Below, piece by piece: positions 1 to 39,168 of a stretch of DNA of 64,000 nucleotides. The position numbers and the translations under genes are program-made. Position 1 is the first letter of the stretch; each line of letters starts with the position of its first letter. The stretch lies in contig NC_085866.1 in assembly GCF_034702125.1 (NCBI RefSeq), positions 18,213,315-18,277,314 on the forward strand, read 5' to 3'. The notes below the pieces were generated by a model. It saw only the letters and a list, made by a program, of their open reading frames with translations, was not told the DNA's origin and did not search any database. Source of the DNA: Engraulis encrasicolus (taxonomy: Eukaryota > Chordata > Actinopteri > Clupeiformes > Engraulidae).

Positions 1-1927
1 ACAGGGACACCAGATAAAGTCATGCTTCACAGTATTGCAAAGAGGCAGGCAAACGTAACAGCAAAAGATCATTGATCTCCAGATTGGGTATTTTTAGACA
101 GATCCCGTCTGCCTACTCAATAAGAAAAGGAGTCTGTAGCGAGCATCATGACAGTCACTTGCTTTTCTTCAAGACAATGTAATGCAAAGAAAATGTGAAA
201 AGTTCCTTGATGGATTGATCTGAATCAATAATAATTTCGGAAATGACATCAGTGACAGTCTATACATTGTCAAAATAAATACATGGCCCTGAAGATGAGG
301 TTTCTGGTTCAGTTCATGTGGTAGGACAAAGTTCTACCCATGCACTCTCCCAAAAGGTTGGGTAATTCTCTGTGTGGCCATCTACTGTATCCTATTGTCA
401 CACCCTTTCACATCCGTTCGGCAAGGCCAGACTATTGTCCAGTCTTGAGTTTGAAGATGCAGATGATTCTTCATGGCAGGATTTTTACGAATTTCATCCA
501 CTCATTTTTCCCTTTAGTTAATTTGCTTTAATCATCTAACTTTGGTTTAATTTCTCTGTCAGTACAGAGAACATTTAACTGTGCCTAAATCAAAGCTCAT
601 CCTGAAACCTAACCTGGTAGCACAGACATGTTTTGGCACTTTTAAGGTTTAATGATTGGAGAATCAACCATCTCTGAGAAAACATTAGAAGTTAAGTGTT
701 TGCTTTTACCATTTTGGTGAGCGTGGAGAGGTCCGGATGGAGAATTGTCTATTCTCCATTCAGTACTTCAGGTGTGATGCAACCTGAAGTTTGTCCACCT
801 ACTCTATTCCATCTGTTGCATAACAAAGACTTGGAATTCCTCTGAAAAGTTTTTGGAATTTCTCTGTCAGAGTTCTCTGTCTCCAGATGCAATGGTTGAT
901 GAGAGAGTTACGGGCATTGCACAATAATTCATAATTGATTACCCAGTTTCACCACATACTGTAATGATATTGAATTATATGTCAACAGATACAATATAGT
1001 CACAGACCTGTACAATACTGTAAGTAAAATATTCAGTAGTTCACATAAACAGAACTTTGGTCTCAGAGAAGTCATTGCTATCTCTGTAATCCAGAATCCC
1101 TGTTTTTGCTTAGCGTGGTTTTACCATCTTCTCATACTAATGTCACAGAGAGTCTGGAACTGCCTAACTGAGAACTGTTCAGTTCAGGGAGGGGTGAACT
1201 CTGTTGAAATTTGAAATACATATCCTATGTTATTCAACTGCCAGCATTTGTTCATGACATTGAAAAAAACGATTACCGGTGGTCCCTTCCAGGACTGCAG
1301 TTCTAGACCTTCTGTACGAATGGAATTAATAGTACGAGGAGATGGTATAACCAAATGTTTGCTATGAGACATCTCAGTATTTCATTTAGTATAGAGGTCC
1401 ATGTACTGTACTCGTGAAGATATGATTACACCAGCTAAATTTATTTCCTGAATTGGTAAAATCACTTTGCTGAAAGTTTTGAACTTTCTGCACATTTATA
1501 TCATATATAGTGCCACCTGATTCCATGTTAATGCCAAGATCCCATGTTTTCTATTCTCAAACAGTACTGTACCTTTGTATTTATCTGAAACTTCTTTTAG
1601 GCCACACCTCACTGGCTGCATTTGCCTGGCAACTTTTCCAGGTTGTTGCAACATTTTTTGTTGCTTAACATGACTATTGTTACTTGCAGCAATATCTTTT
1701 TTTAACCGGCTTAAATACACTTGACTCTGACTTACAAAATACACACCGAGAATGACTACCTCTCTAAAGACTGAGGTCCAACCTAGGAAGCAGGATATCT
1801 AGGTGGGTTACGCACCGTCTGATGATTCTCTTCTGACATCCTTCACACATCCATTCATTCATCCATATTTTCACCCATTTCTGTTGTCTACAATCTACAG
1901 TAAGTTGATGCCAATCCCAGTCCGACC
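1..1927. other. 3' flank of the opsin gene, non-coding
   Basis: This AT-rich stretch lies downstream of the opsin stop codon, which is on the minus strand. No conserved coding segment, tandem repeat or recognisable transposon end was seen; the short open frames here are random. The proximal part should include the opsin 3' UTR. Confidence 0.6.
1440..1445 (-). promoter_or_regulatory. candidate polyadenylation signal of the opsin gene
   Basis: TTTATT on the plus strand reads AATAAA on the minus strand, about 480 bases after the opsin stop. It is the first canonical hexamer I found downstream of the stop. Without transcript data it is only a candidate. Confidence 0.35.
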
Positions 1928-24351
<22,424 letters not shown>

Positions 24352-24360
24352 CTGTTGAAA

Positions 24361-24538
<178 letters not shown>

Positions 24539-24792
24539 AATATCAGCTGATCAGGCAGAATCATACTACTCCTGTCCTTGTCATTACTATTGCTTACAGT
24601 AGTTAGCCCACACAATTTCACAGTAGAAGACACAGTCATTTAATGGCACTATGGTGTGTGGTTTCTGTTCATATCTCAGTGTACTGTATGCATTAATGAA
24701 TAGTGTGATTGGTTATACCTCTCTTCAGTCACATGAAACCCCTTCATTAAAGCAGAATTACAGCCAATTTCAACACGCCATTGTATTGAGGT

Positions 24793-25277
24793 TACCCTTG
24801 ACTTGTCAATACCCAAAGACACAGTATTTTTTGGTAAGCCCTTTACGCGTTCCCAGGCATTTATCCCAAAAGTTATTGCTGTGGTGTCCGCTGTTGTTGC
24901 ATAATTTTTGGGATGATATTTTGAGTAGGCCTATGTTAAGACTTAAAGAAATAGTTTGAACAAACCATGCCCCCATTAGAATGCCAAGGATCTCTGAAAG
25001 GGCTGCAGTGTTGCCAGATTGGGCGGGTGCCCGCCCAATTGGGCTACTTGGGACGAGCGTCTGCGAGTAAAAACAGGGAAATTTGGCCATTTGGCGTTTT
25101 TTTCAGCGGTTTTGAGCCCATAGAAGTCCATGTAAATTGTTGAATTTGGGCGGAATTTAGCGCATATTGACGTTTTTTGAGAAGCTTTTGGACGGGATTT
25201 GGTCAGACACATCTGGCAACACTGAAGGGCAGAACAAAAAAAATGCTGCACTGTCCGATCCTGACAAGTCAAGGGTA
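24793..25277. mobile_element. inverted-repeat element with TACCCTTGACTTGTCA ends
   Basis: TACCCTTGACTTGTCA at 24793..24808 is matched perfectly in reverse complement at 25262..25277, with weaker similarity just outside. A separate hAT MITE is nested inside. No clear target duplication was found. Confidence 0.6.
25006..25224. mobile_element. hAT MITE, 219 bp, nested
   Basis: CAGTGTTGCCAGATTGGG and ATCTGGCAACACTG form the ends. AAGGGCTG and AAGGGCAG flank it (7 of 8 match). It lies inside the inverted-repeat element 24793..25277. Confidence 0.8.
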
Positions 25278-25294
25278 GCGTGTGCAATGCAATG

Positions 25295-26491
25295 CAGAGG
25301 CGATTCCTCCTTGAGTACAAGGGAGGCGCCGCCTCCTGTCCAAAATCACGGAGAATAGTATGTAAACTAATGCTTTACACGACTTAATAACATTGCTATT
25401 TCAGACCCAGCTCCATAGAAAATGCATGTGCTCAACTTAGAGATGAAACCAATCTGTAATACGATCCCGAGGCTCGCACAAGTTTTTTTCCGCTCAAGAC
25501 AACGCAAGCGAGTCGAGTCTCAATGGACTTCAATGGCATGTGGGATTGTATGCTTTTTCAATGGAAAAATGCTAAACGGTCATTGGCTATTGCCGTGAAA
25601 TATTTTTGATTTTGAGACTGAGCCTCACTGGGAGTGAATGGAGAAGAGAGAGGAGGGGGGAGGGACCGGAGACTGGAGCTCCGACTTGTGATTGGGTGAA
25701 CCCCGTGTCAGTAGGCTACAGTAGTTGATTTCATTTCGAAATGCGGATATGTTATTAATTTGACTGAGAAGTTTCGTTGTGGTAACCAGTGGGGAAGCTA
25801 TTCATTGCGGTGTACTCCAGTTTTGTGTACATATTCTTGTAAACCTAGTGTTGCGAATAAAGTCTTAATAGTGGCACGTCCTTATCCTTTTTAATCTCCC
25901 AATTCAAAAGTTGAAGTTGCCTACTTTTCGTTAGGGCTAGCTTGCAAGAAAGCTAGAGAGCTATGCAAAATGCCAAGCATTGTGGATTAAATTCTGGCGA
26001 ATTCCAGTCGTCCTTATGAGGAGAAAATGAATATCAAGGAGCAGAGCAGAGCACTGCCTAATATTGACTTGGTGAAAAAGGTAGGGAAGAACAACCGTTT
26101 CTTTTGAGCTTTCGTGGTGTGGTGTCTGACCAACTGGTTAACTGCCAAGTCCCGTGAGTGGCGAGTCCTTGTTTCCTACTGTGTTGGCAATGTCTGGTAA
26201 ATAATAGTAAAAGATTTTGCGACCTCTAGTGGTAAGTTAAGCCGTGCACCCAGTAATGAACAAAGACAACGAAGGCAAACTCAATCACATCATTATGTGG
26301 CGGAGGTAGGCCTAATGATAATAATAATAATAATAATTAAAAAAAAAAAAATGTCCTTATGAATAGGCTACAAGGGGGATAATGATTAATGATTAACACA
26401 TTTGTTTCAACAAGAGTCCTTTAGTGTGTGAGGCCATATGTGGCTCAGGACCAATGTAAGATGTGTGTCAAAATTGACCCCCCCTAGCCCC

Positions 26492-26523
<32 letters not shown>

Positions 26524-26595
26524 TTTTTTTTTTGCATTCTGGACATATTGTAATTGAACAGCCTCCCCTGTTTGACAGACTACCAGCCGCCACTG
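25295..26595. mobile_element. hAT-like element, 1301 bp, perfect 8-bp TSD
   Basis: The ends CAGAGGCGATTC and AGCCGCCACTG are imperfect inverted repeats. ATGCAATG flanks both sides (25287-25294 and 26596-26603). It includes an (ATA)n/poly-A run near 26310-26350 and a long poly-C run at about 26491..26523. No transposase frame is seen. Confidence 0.8.
26491..26523. repeat. poly-C then poly-T homopolymer
   Basis: About 33 consecutive C precede about 10 T. Such tracts are prone to sequencing error and slippage. Confidence 0.9.
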
Positions 26596-26677
26596 ATGCA
26601 ATGTGACTAGCCTACATGTTCTCCTTTAATGTAAGTCGTTGTAATGTATTTGCTATTTGTCCCCGTTATCTCTTCAC

Positions 26678-26810
26678 CTTTTGCTTGGGCATCTTTCCCC
26701 ACAGTAGGACTCTGCTGGGATGTGATTACCACATCAGTGATGTCCTCATGGATTTCTTTCAGCCTCTTCATAATGCTGCAGCAGCAGAATGAGCAAATCC
26801 ACATGGTTTC
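26678..26810 (-). CDS. candidate isolated coding exon of an unrecognised gene
   Basis: On the minus strand, TTTTTGCCTGCAG (acceptor-like) precedes an open stretch that starts ETMWICSFCCCSIMKRLKEI, continues HEDITDVVITSQQ, and ends before AAAG/GTGAAG (donor-like). It is 133 bases. A Cys-rich, hydrophobic start followed by a charged part could suit a membrane-proximal segment. I do not recognise the family, and no partner exon was found nearby. It could be chance. Confidence 0.22.
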
Positions 26811-26877
26811 CTGCAGGCAAAAAGAACACATGAATAATTATAAACTGTAGCTCTCAATTAAATAAGACTCTGGAGTG

Positions 26878-27009
26878 CTGGGGTGAGTTTCTCAAAAGAG
26901 AAGTTGTTAGCCTGTTAGCAACTTCAGTAGTTGCCAATGGGAAAATGCATTGAAAACAACAAAGTAGCTAATGTAGTAAGCAACTTTGGTTTTGAGAAAT
27001 TCACCCCTG
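26878..27009. mobile_element. short MITE with GGGGTGA..TTTCTCAAAA ends
   Basis: GGGGTGAGTTTCTCAAAA faces TTTTGAGAAATTCACCCC, with inner GTTGTTAG/AGCAAC matches. It is about 132 bases and has no clear target duplication. Confidence 0.65.
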
Positions 27010-27228
27010 GTGTGGTGTGCATTGGCACTGCCCTCACGGTTCGATTCGATTTCTATTCCGGAGGCAGGCAATGACTCAATTCAATTCAAATCAATTCAGT
27101 CTGATTCTGTGACGCATTGCAATGCATTACATTTCTACTGAAAGCAATGCTGCATCGATTATGACATTTGTCGAATCGATTATTGAATTGTCCTGCCCCG
27201 CATTGCGATGCATTGCCGAATCCAACGC

Positions 27229-27490
27229 AGTCTGACCCCAAGTAGTCAATTTCTGACTACCTTGGACCAGACTGCAATTTTTGACGTCTTGGGTATTCCT
27301 TCCACGTCACATTATGACTATGTGGCCTAACCCTAAACCTATTCCTAAACCTAACCTCAATGACGTTATGCTGCCACAAGGGGGCGCCTTTGAGGACATA
27401 GTCAAAATGTGACGTGGAAGGAATACCCAAGACGTCAAAAATTGCAGTCTGGTCAAAGGTACTCAGATATTGACTACTTGGGGTGAGACT
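27229..27490. mobile_element. fold-back MITE with about 110-bp inverted arms
   Basis: The left arm from AGTCTGACCCCAAGTAGTCA to ATGACTATGT is matched in reverse at the right, ending ACTTGGGGTGAGACT, with only a few mismatches. The inner part CAATTTTTGACGTCTTGGG is identical in both arms. The loop contains CCTAAACC repeats. Confidence 0.85.
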
Positions 27491-27630
27491 GTGTAGCCGA
27501 ATCAATTGACACCACTACTCTGGACTGCAGTACAGTAGACAGGGGCAGGGGCAGTAATGTGTACATGTGTGTTGTGATGGGGCGCAAGACGGTTGGCATT
27601 TATGTGTGCAGTGGAGGGTGGGGGTTAGTA

Positions 27631-27955
27631 TTTGCCTGGTTACCACCAGACCTAATCACAAGTGAGATAAGGTCTGGAGACCTGCCTCCTGTAAATCCCC
27701 TAGGGGATGTGTGACTTACAATTGATGACGGCTGTTTATTTGGCGTTGCAAATGTGTATCATTCGGCATACGTAGCCCATAGCCAATTGTGTCAGTTGTA
27801 TCAATTCAAACAAACTGCAGTCATCGCCCTTCCATGCCTACCTGCTCTCTGATTGGAGACTACTGTATGATCGGGGAGCCTCGATGAGGGATAAATTCCA
27901 TGCTGTCTTTCAGCTAGGAATGATTGTGCAAAGCAGCATGGGATTTCCCAGGCTA
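27631..27955. mobile_element. hAT-like MITE, 325 bp
   Basis: The ends contain GCCTGGTTACCACC and GGATTTCCCAGGC, imperfect inverted repeats. GGTTAGTA and GGTTAGTG flank it (7 of 8). Confidence 0.6.
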
Positions 27956-28224
27956 GGTTAGTGTTGTATAGGACAAATGTGATTTAGGGATTTAGCGTGT
28001 CAGTCCAGTGTATATTGTGAGCAGTGTTACGTTTTGGTCTCTGTTATTTGTCTGATTTCCAGTTGCTTCAGCTTACTTCAGATTGGGTGACTAGGTAGCA
28101 TACATGCTCTCTCTAATGCACCCTAATCATTTATTTTAAAATTTGCAACTATGAGGGCAAAAAAATAGTTCTCATGATATGTTGGGAAAAACTTGTCCTG
28201 CTGTGATATCATTAGCCTGACAGG

Positions 28225-28498
28225 CCAGACTATTCATTTAGATTTACTTCGTAATTCACGAATGGTCTGATTACGCTTCTCTGGGAAGGGCTTTTAGATG
28301 TCTATACAGCCGGTATTACCGGCCAATACGCGAGCGCATTTGGGAGCATAATAACATACTTCATGAACTTCAACTGTCAGCGATTGGTCAACACTCATTT
28401 CAAATCAGAGCTGAGCTCACTCCTCCCACCCAAGTGCTCCAGGGCATCGAGGATCCATTCCAGAAAATGAATTACAAAGTAATTCATATGTGGTCTGG
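28225..28498. mobile_element. degenerate TIR element
   Basis: CCAGAC..TACTTCGTAATTC faces GAATTACAAAGTA..GTCTGG. The interior has the common fish words GAGCTCACTCCTCCCACCC. No target duplication was seen. Confidence 0.45.
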
Positions 28499-29574
28499 TA
28501 AAAGCTATCATAGGCCTATATGTCAAAATGTAATGTTTCCAAAGCTTTTTACTCACTGCACTTTTGAGCAACACCCTCAGTGATGACTGAAAAGGCATTT
28601 GCTTTGCCAAAGAAGTGCATGGGACACAAAAATGTACAACAAAATGTACTTCATGAAAATAATTATTAATTTAGTAAAAAACACATACGGCAACAAGCAT
28701 TCTCATTCCATAACATCTAATTTGTGATCATATTCGTAATAGAGATGTTAAAATAATGGTGTCATGAGATTTTCGAATGCATATGAGGCTGCGGTCTAAC
28801 TCTAAGCAACAACATTGTCTATTTAAGCTTCAGAATGCGAGAAAGATCAAGGAGATGCTTTTTTGTCTTGCACTAACTACAGTATATTTGATGTAATTGG
28901 TGATGTCCATTCCCTTGCGCTTTTTATAATCCTTTGCAGGTTAGAGGTGGATTAGTGGGCTCTAGGATAATAAGATAAGGTGTTTTTTACATTCCTAGCT
29001 ACCCATTAAAATGCCAGATTTGCCTCTCCTCATTTACTCATTTTCAGTCTAATGCCTTTTCTCACATTAGTTTAAAAAGATCAACTGTTAAAGGTAGAAT
29101 TGTGGTCATTCTAATCTAATATATTTGTGGAATTTAGTGAATTTCTTTGCACAGTCTTCAAGCTTTACACTGTGTGTGTGCGTGCGTGTGAACAGTATTC
29201 ATTCCCATATTGTATCTCTATCTCCTGAGAAGATGGCATCAGTACTTCTGAAAGCTTATGAAAAATGGGAGGTCCATTGCACACTTTGTAGAACATTTTA
29301 TATAATGCCCCTAGGCTACAGGTTGCTGTGCCCCGCTGCTCCCTAGGATGCCCCTAGGCGGCAGCTATAAATAGCCTGTGCATTAATCCGGACTCTGAAG
29401 ACAGTGGAGAATGGCTGTGCTCCCCTGAAATGGAAAGGTTTCTTTTACGTGTACATGAGTGTATTTAGTACGAGGCACCATGGATCAGTGTGTGTATCAG
29501 AACACCTGAGGGACTCATGTTACTTGATGCTGATGAGTTACAGAGTTACGTAGGGCAGTTGGGCATCAGCTAAT
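28499..29574. other. non-coding, nothing recognised
   Basis: This is AT-rich single-copy-looking DNA. A short stretch at 29320-29390 (CCCCTAGG repeated) is the only local irregularity. Confidence 0.5.
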
Positions 29575-30275
29575 GTCACAACACTAAAACCCATTACAAC
29601 ATTATACAAACAAGCACTAAAAATTCTAGACAGAAAGCCTAGAACATATCATCATTGTCATATTTTTAAAAACATAGATTATTGGACTGGGATAACTATA
29701 ATGACTCAGTTTTAATCTACAATATCTTCCATGGCCTGGCTCCTCCTCCTCTACAGACATTTATCATAAAAAGCATAAACAGGGCTACCAGAGCCAGTTC
29801 CAGGGGTGATTGCTCTGTCCCATTTAGAAAGAGTCAGGCTTTTAGTCAGGCTGTTTTCTCTTACAGAGCTTGTCACACCTGGAACACAATTCCCAGTAAA
29901 ATTAGAGAACTGCCAACATTAAACTCTTTCAATAAACAGATAAAATTATGGCTACTGAATTATCAATGCTGTCAAAATAATCTTAAATAGTTAGTACTGG
30001 CAGCTGTTTAACTTATTTGGCTATTGTTTTTTGTAATTGCATTTGTATTAGGCCTATATATTTTAAAATGTGTGTGTATTTTTGACTATTTTTTAAAACT
30101 GTGTAACTGTGTATTTGTAGTTTTGTTTTAACTTTGTTTTTTTAAGGAACATCAAACCTGTCAAGGGACAAAAGACGGAAATTAGCCTCTTGGCTACAAT
30201 CTTGTATTTTTAGCATTTTTGTTCAAATGCTGGCATATGCTGTCCCTTTCTTAAATAATTAAACTTGTAACTTGC
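29575..30275 (+). mobile_element. 5'-truncated LINE 3' end (L2/Rex-like)
   Basis: The open segment 29682..29990 ends in motifs typical of fish LINE C-termini: LAPPPLQTFI, RGDCSVPFRKSQAF and WNTIPSKIRELPTLNSFNKQ. Upstream, LYKQALKILDRKP lies in another frame, so a frameshift exists near 29680. The 3' UTR has CAAGGGACAAAAGACGGAAA and TTAGCCTCTTGGCTACAATC and ends with AAATAATTAAACTTGTAACTTG. No RT catalytic region remains. Confidence 0.8.
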
Positions 30276-32750
30276 AACGTACTCATCACAAAGGAAATTA
30301 AGGTGTCTATCATCTTATTCATACACATACAGTTCAAGGCACACATACATTGTGCACAAAAAAATCAGTGAGGAGAACTCTTTCATTGCAGACAAGAAAT
30401 GAGTGTCTGCCTCAGAAAGTGGCAGGAACGGCTGCCGCTAAAATGCCTTGTGTCCTCAGACAATGCAACATTCAAGGCACAGCACTTCCATACGTCATTG
30501 TTGCCGATGTATTTTCCTTCATACCTTTATGTTCTTTACAGACTGAGCGAGCTGTCCCATTTTTGAACTCATTTGAAAGCATACCTATCTCCCAATCTGG
30601 AGTCAATGTGAAGTGACAGTTTCATGACTGGGTTGGGACAGCAAGCAAAAATCTGCCAGCAAGTTCAGCTGCAGTAGTTTTTACTTATCTTAATGTTAGC
30701 TTTCTAAAACACCTTAGGGCAATTTTTATTATAGTATGTAACCTCTTCTTTGTTTTGTGGGTTCATATCAAAGCGCCATCCCAACCAAGGCAAGTCCTTG
30801 GAACTATTTATCTTACTCAAAATCACAGCGCAACTCATTCCCTTCTCTTCACTTGACCTCTTTGCCTTTTCAGCCTCCCACTCTGTCTTCCTGATGCCTC
30901 TAGCCTCTAATTAAGCTCTGATTAAAATGGCTAGTCTACCATTGTCTTCTTTTACTTCCTGTTTTAATCAAACTCCCTGGGTTCTTTTCATCCTCTGTTT
31001 ACCCAACACTAATTACAGGAACCACTATCTGTCTTTCCACATCTAAGCTTCTGGTAATCTGCGCTTCTCTGTCTCCTCTTCTTTCGCCTCTGCCCCTATC
31101 TCTCTCCCCTTCCTCATCTTTTGCTCCCCTTTGCAGGCCTGCCTTCCTGCACCAGTTTTCCTCTGGCTTCTTTGCGCCATGTTCTTTTTAGGGCCCGGGC
31201 ACCGAAGGTGCTTATGCTTAGGACCCTACTGTTTTTCTAATGATTCTTTTTATAAGGGCCTGTGCACCAAAGCTATTTGTGCCTCAAAACCTACTGTAAA
31301 TGTTTTGAGGCACAAGTTAATTTGCTCAATTGGCGTGGAATGACCCATTTATGTTCATTTAAAAACTAATGTGAATCTCACTTAGCAGAAGCCATAAACA
31401 GTATATCAAATATCAAATCTCTCACATCATGAGTGACAAAAGCAAACCTGTTAAGCAGCTGTGTTTTAACAGTAACATGGCAATATTACAGCTTAGCAGT
31501 GTGGGTGCAGTCACTGCAACGGAACCCAAGGCGACTATAGAGTGAAGGCGACTTAGAGTGTTGATGATACACAGTGAAACCACTCTAAATCTAGGTTGTT
31601 TTGTATTGTATTGTACATTTTGCTGGCCACAATAACACATCACTTTCTTGAAGGTGGGGCCACACATGGCCCGTGGGCCTTACGTTTGAGAGGGCATAGA
31701 CATGTTTTGACAACATAGAGTCTGTCATAGGAAACGGGATGATTCACATTTCTCTAAAAAGGATTGTGGTGAGTGCTTCTGACATAATGAATAATTGAAC
31801 ACACATATGACAGTTAGCTGTCTATCCAATCAGGCACTACAGCCCACAGGCGATATCTCAGTTATACATGGCGTCTGATTAATAATACAGCAAAAATGCC
31901 CATGATCACAGCATTACCCCCACTTGCTTCACACAACCTGAGTAATTCAATTCATTTTCACCTTGAGGTGATGCATTCCATAAATTATTACTAGGCAATT
32001 ACATGGACTACTCTCTGAATATATATCCAGCCCTCCACACTCTTTTCCGTAAATATACGCATACACAGAGCAATTTGCACATTACAGAAAACAAAGACAA
32101 CAGGCAAAGCTTTTATTAAATAGAAGTTCGTATTTTGCCCAAGGTCATGCGTTTATAAGCATTATAGTTGTGCTTGTCCCCGGTGAATAAGGATATTGTT
32201 GGCGGCCTGATGGGGGTAGGATGCATTCAAAGGCCTTTTTTTCTGGGTAGGGAGGCTTTTTGCAGAGAAGTTGGCAGGCGGTTAGAGGAGATAACCCGCT
32301 CTCTATGTCTGAATTCAATGGCAGACATCGCAGTGAAGTTGTGAGAGCTTATGCCTCTGCAGACTGATTACAATTGTTTTGGTGATACATTTTAACAATG
32401 TGTGTTTGTTGCTGTGTTGCTGTAGCTATTTATAGCACGCATCTTTAGTATGGCAAATGGCAAGCAGTTTTTGGGTAGTCTACTTCCTGCAGTACAGTCA
32501 GCATGACCACTGTACTGTACCCCCATTTGGAGGACTCTTAGTTGTCGAGTTGAATACCACGCTGCCCCTTCTCCCTCATCAAGTTCTATTCCTCTTGTCA
32601 CATGCTGACACAGACACACACACAAAGTACAGTCCAGTCCGCAATGTCAAAGAAAGAAGCACATGCTCACGCAGTCACATTTAGAAAAGTTAAGAAGGCA
32701 AACATATACACATACGCATGAGTGCACACAATCACGTACGCACGCATGCA
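30276..32750. other. non-coding, no gene seen
   Basis: It is pyrimidine-rich at about 30840-31140. Positions 31190..31320 contain AGGGCCCGGGCACCGAAGG, resembling a dispersed fish repeat, plus an inverted TTGTGCCTCAAAAC / TTTTGAGGCACAA pair. No splice-bounded coding segment was recognised. Confidence 0.5.
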
Positions 32751-32759
32751 CGCACACGC

Positions 32760-32851
<92 letters not shown>
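32751..32851. repeat. (AC)n microsatellite
   Basis: A CACGCA-rich start is followed by about 85 bases of pure AC. Confidence 0.97.
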
Positions 32852-36813
<3,962 letters not shown>

Positions 36814-37456
36814 CCCGTGCACTCACAGAAAACAAACAGGAGTGAAACCAAACACCGCACATCTCCGGGTGAGACAACAACAACATCAGCAGGAAAGATA
36901 ACGAACAGGCTGTTTTGGAAGGTCATCCCCTACGTGTCAGAATCCTGAGCCATAATTGATGAAGTCCTCGTACTCGTACAGCCTCAGGATACTGACCCCA
37001 ACACACCAGGCTTTTAGGGAGGACCCCCCAAACAGTTTGCATCCAAATACAATACTGTACTGTAGACCAGATCCCGACAGACACAGAAACCCTACAATCT
37101 CCACACTCACTGACCCATAACACCCAACACAAAACACTTCGTATCGATCATCTGAGAGACGGTAGAGGGACATACAGTCTTGCACTCGATCACCCTCCCG
37201 TCCCACACACACTCAAAGGAAGTACACAGGGTTTGAGCTTAGCCTACCTTTCAGGGAGACGTTGGGTGTCCTCAGATAAACTCATGGAGGCCAGGTGTTG
37301 TCCAAGCCAAGCGCTCCCTGTGGGCTCACCCCAGCTGGGGTGTGTGGAGTCCGGACAGAGCAGCGGGGGCGAGGAGAGACACCTCCAGCAGACACACTGA
37401 GACATGGAGCAGTCAACTGTCCTGTCCAGTGGTCTAGACAGCATGCAGAAGTGCTG

Positions 37457-38079
37457 CTCTCTCTGTCTCCTTCTCTGTCTCCCTCTCCCTCTCTATTTCT
37501 CTCTCTCTCTCTCAGACACACAGACAGAATCAATTATCTCCCTCTCCCTCTCCCTCTCTCTCTCTCTCACGCACCTTTCTAAGCCTCTCTCACATACGCT
37601 TGGACATCTACAGTATATCTGCCACAGTCACAAGAAGAGAGACCCACACGTCAACATTCACATTCACACAGGGACAAAACACACTCACACACACTACCAG
37701 TCATCCAAGCAATGGGACATAAACACTACAGTATCTTTCCCTCACACACACACACACAACAAACACACACAGCCACTCACACTCCTGCTGCCAGACATGG
37801 TTTTGGAGGAAATCCATAAATCAGCGCAGAAGACAAGAGCTGAGAGCAGGAATGACAGTCCAGGCACAGAGAGCAACGAATCCACATGCCAGTTCCATAG
37901 CCCCTCTACATCTCTCTCTCTCTCTCACTCTCTCTCTCGCTCCCACCGTTTTCTTTCCCTCCCACTCTGTAACCTGCTCTTTCTGTGTTGCTCTCGGCGT
38001 TCTGTGCCTTTCTCTCTCTCTCATCTGTGTGTATGTCTCTTTCTCTCCTACCTCCCAACTGTCCTGCCTGTCTTTTCTG

Positions 38080-38142
<63 letters not shown>

Positions 38143-38201
38143 ATCTCTCTCTCTCTCTCTCTCTCTCTTTATCTCTCTGTCTCTCTCTGTCTCTCTCTCT
38201 T

Positions 38202-38258
<57 letters not shown>

Positions 38259-38741
38259 ACCATGGATTCCTCCCTCCCGTTCTCTCGTTCTCTTCCTCTA
38301 CTTACCTCCTGACAGAGAGTCACCCTGGGTTACCTGTTTTTCTTCCAGTCTCAACCTGTGGTCCACCCATTTCACCTGTGATGCCCCAGTGAATTTTGTT
38401 GGTCTGGCCAACCTGACTATTCTCATTTGTTCGAGGTCCTATACAAATGAGGATCCTGTAAAGCCCAGTCTATGAATTTGTTGGGAGAGACAACAGTATG
38501 TCTCTGATTGTGTTCTCTTTTGTTCTTTACGATCTCATCTGGGCTATTGCAGTCTGTTTTTCCTTTTTCCTTTTTTCTCTCTCCTTGTTTCACTCTCCCG
38601 TTTCTGTTATTCTTCTCATTAGTATCTCCTCATTACCCCCATTTTTCTCTGTGTATATTTTTCTCTCTCTAGCTCGCTCTCTCTATCTCTCTCTCTCTCT
38701 CTAGCTCTCTCTCTCTCTCTCTCTCTAGCTCTCTCTCTCTA
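37457..38741. repeat. CT-rich region with several (CT)n tracts
   Basis: The densest parts are 37457..37570, 37910..37940, 38082..38253 and 38670..38741. The intervening DNA is also C/T-biased. Long Ser/Leu frames here are artefacts of the repeat. Confidence 0.9.
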
Positions 38742-39032
38742 GTTCCACACCAGTCTTGTTTAGCTCAGACATGTCATGCGACATACTTATTTCCAGAGCT
38801 CATAACGAGCACTTATGCAATGTGTCTCCGTCTCAGACAATCTCTTTCTCCTCCTTTCTTTTGCTCTCCTGTCCTCAATTCTCTCGCTTTGTCCTTTGCT
38901 GTCTTTTCTGCTGTGTCCTCATTCCAAATCTCTGCACCTTTTCTTATGACATGCATTAGGCTATTTTATTATCGTGTTCCATTTATTCTCTTTCACTTCC
39001 CCCCTTTCCCCTTAATATATACCCCCCCCCTT

Positions 39033-39168
<136 letters not shown>

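Noticed and set aside
340..531. 63-codon open frame in the 5' part of the window
   Set aside because: It is short, has no recognisable similarity and sits in AT-rich flank.
28395..28610. Minus-strand frame containing LEHLGGRSELSSDLK
   Set aside because: The words match a repetitive fish element (GAGCTCACTCCTCCCACCC on the other strand), so it is repeat-derived and not a gene.
37404..38475. A 302-codon Ser/Leu-rich open frame
   Set aside because: It is C/T-repeat driven, with no domain, splice context or signal of conservation.
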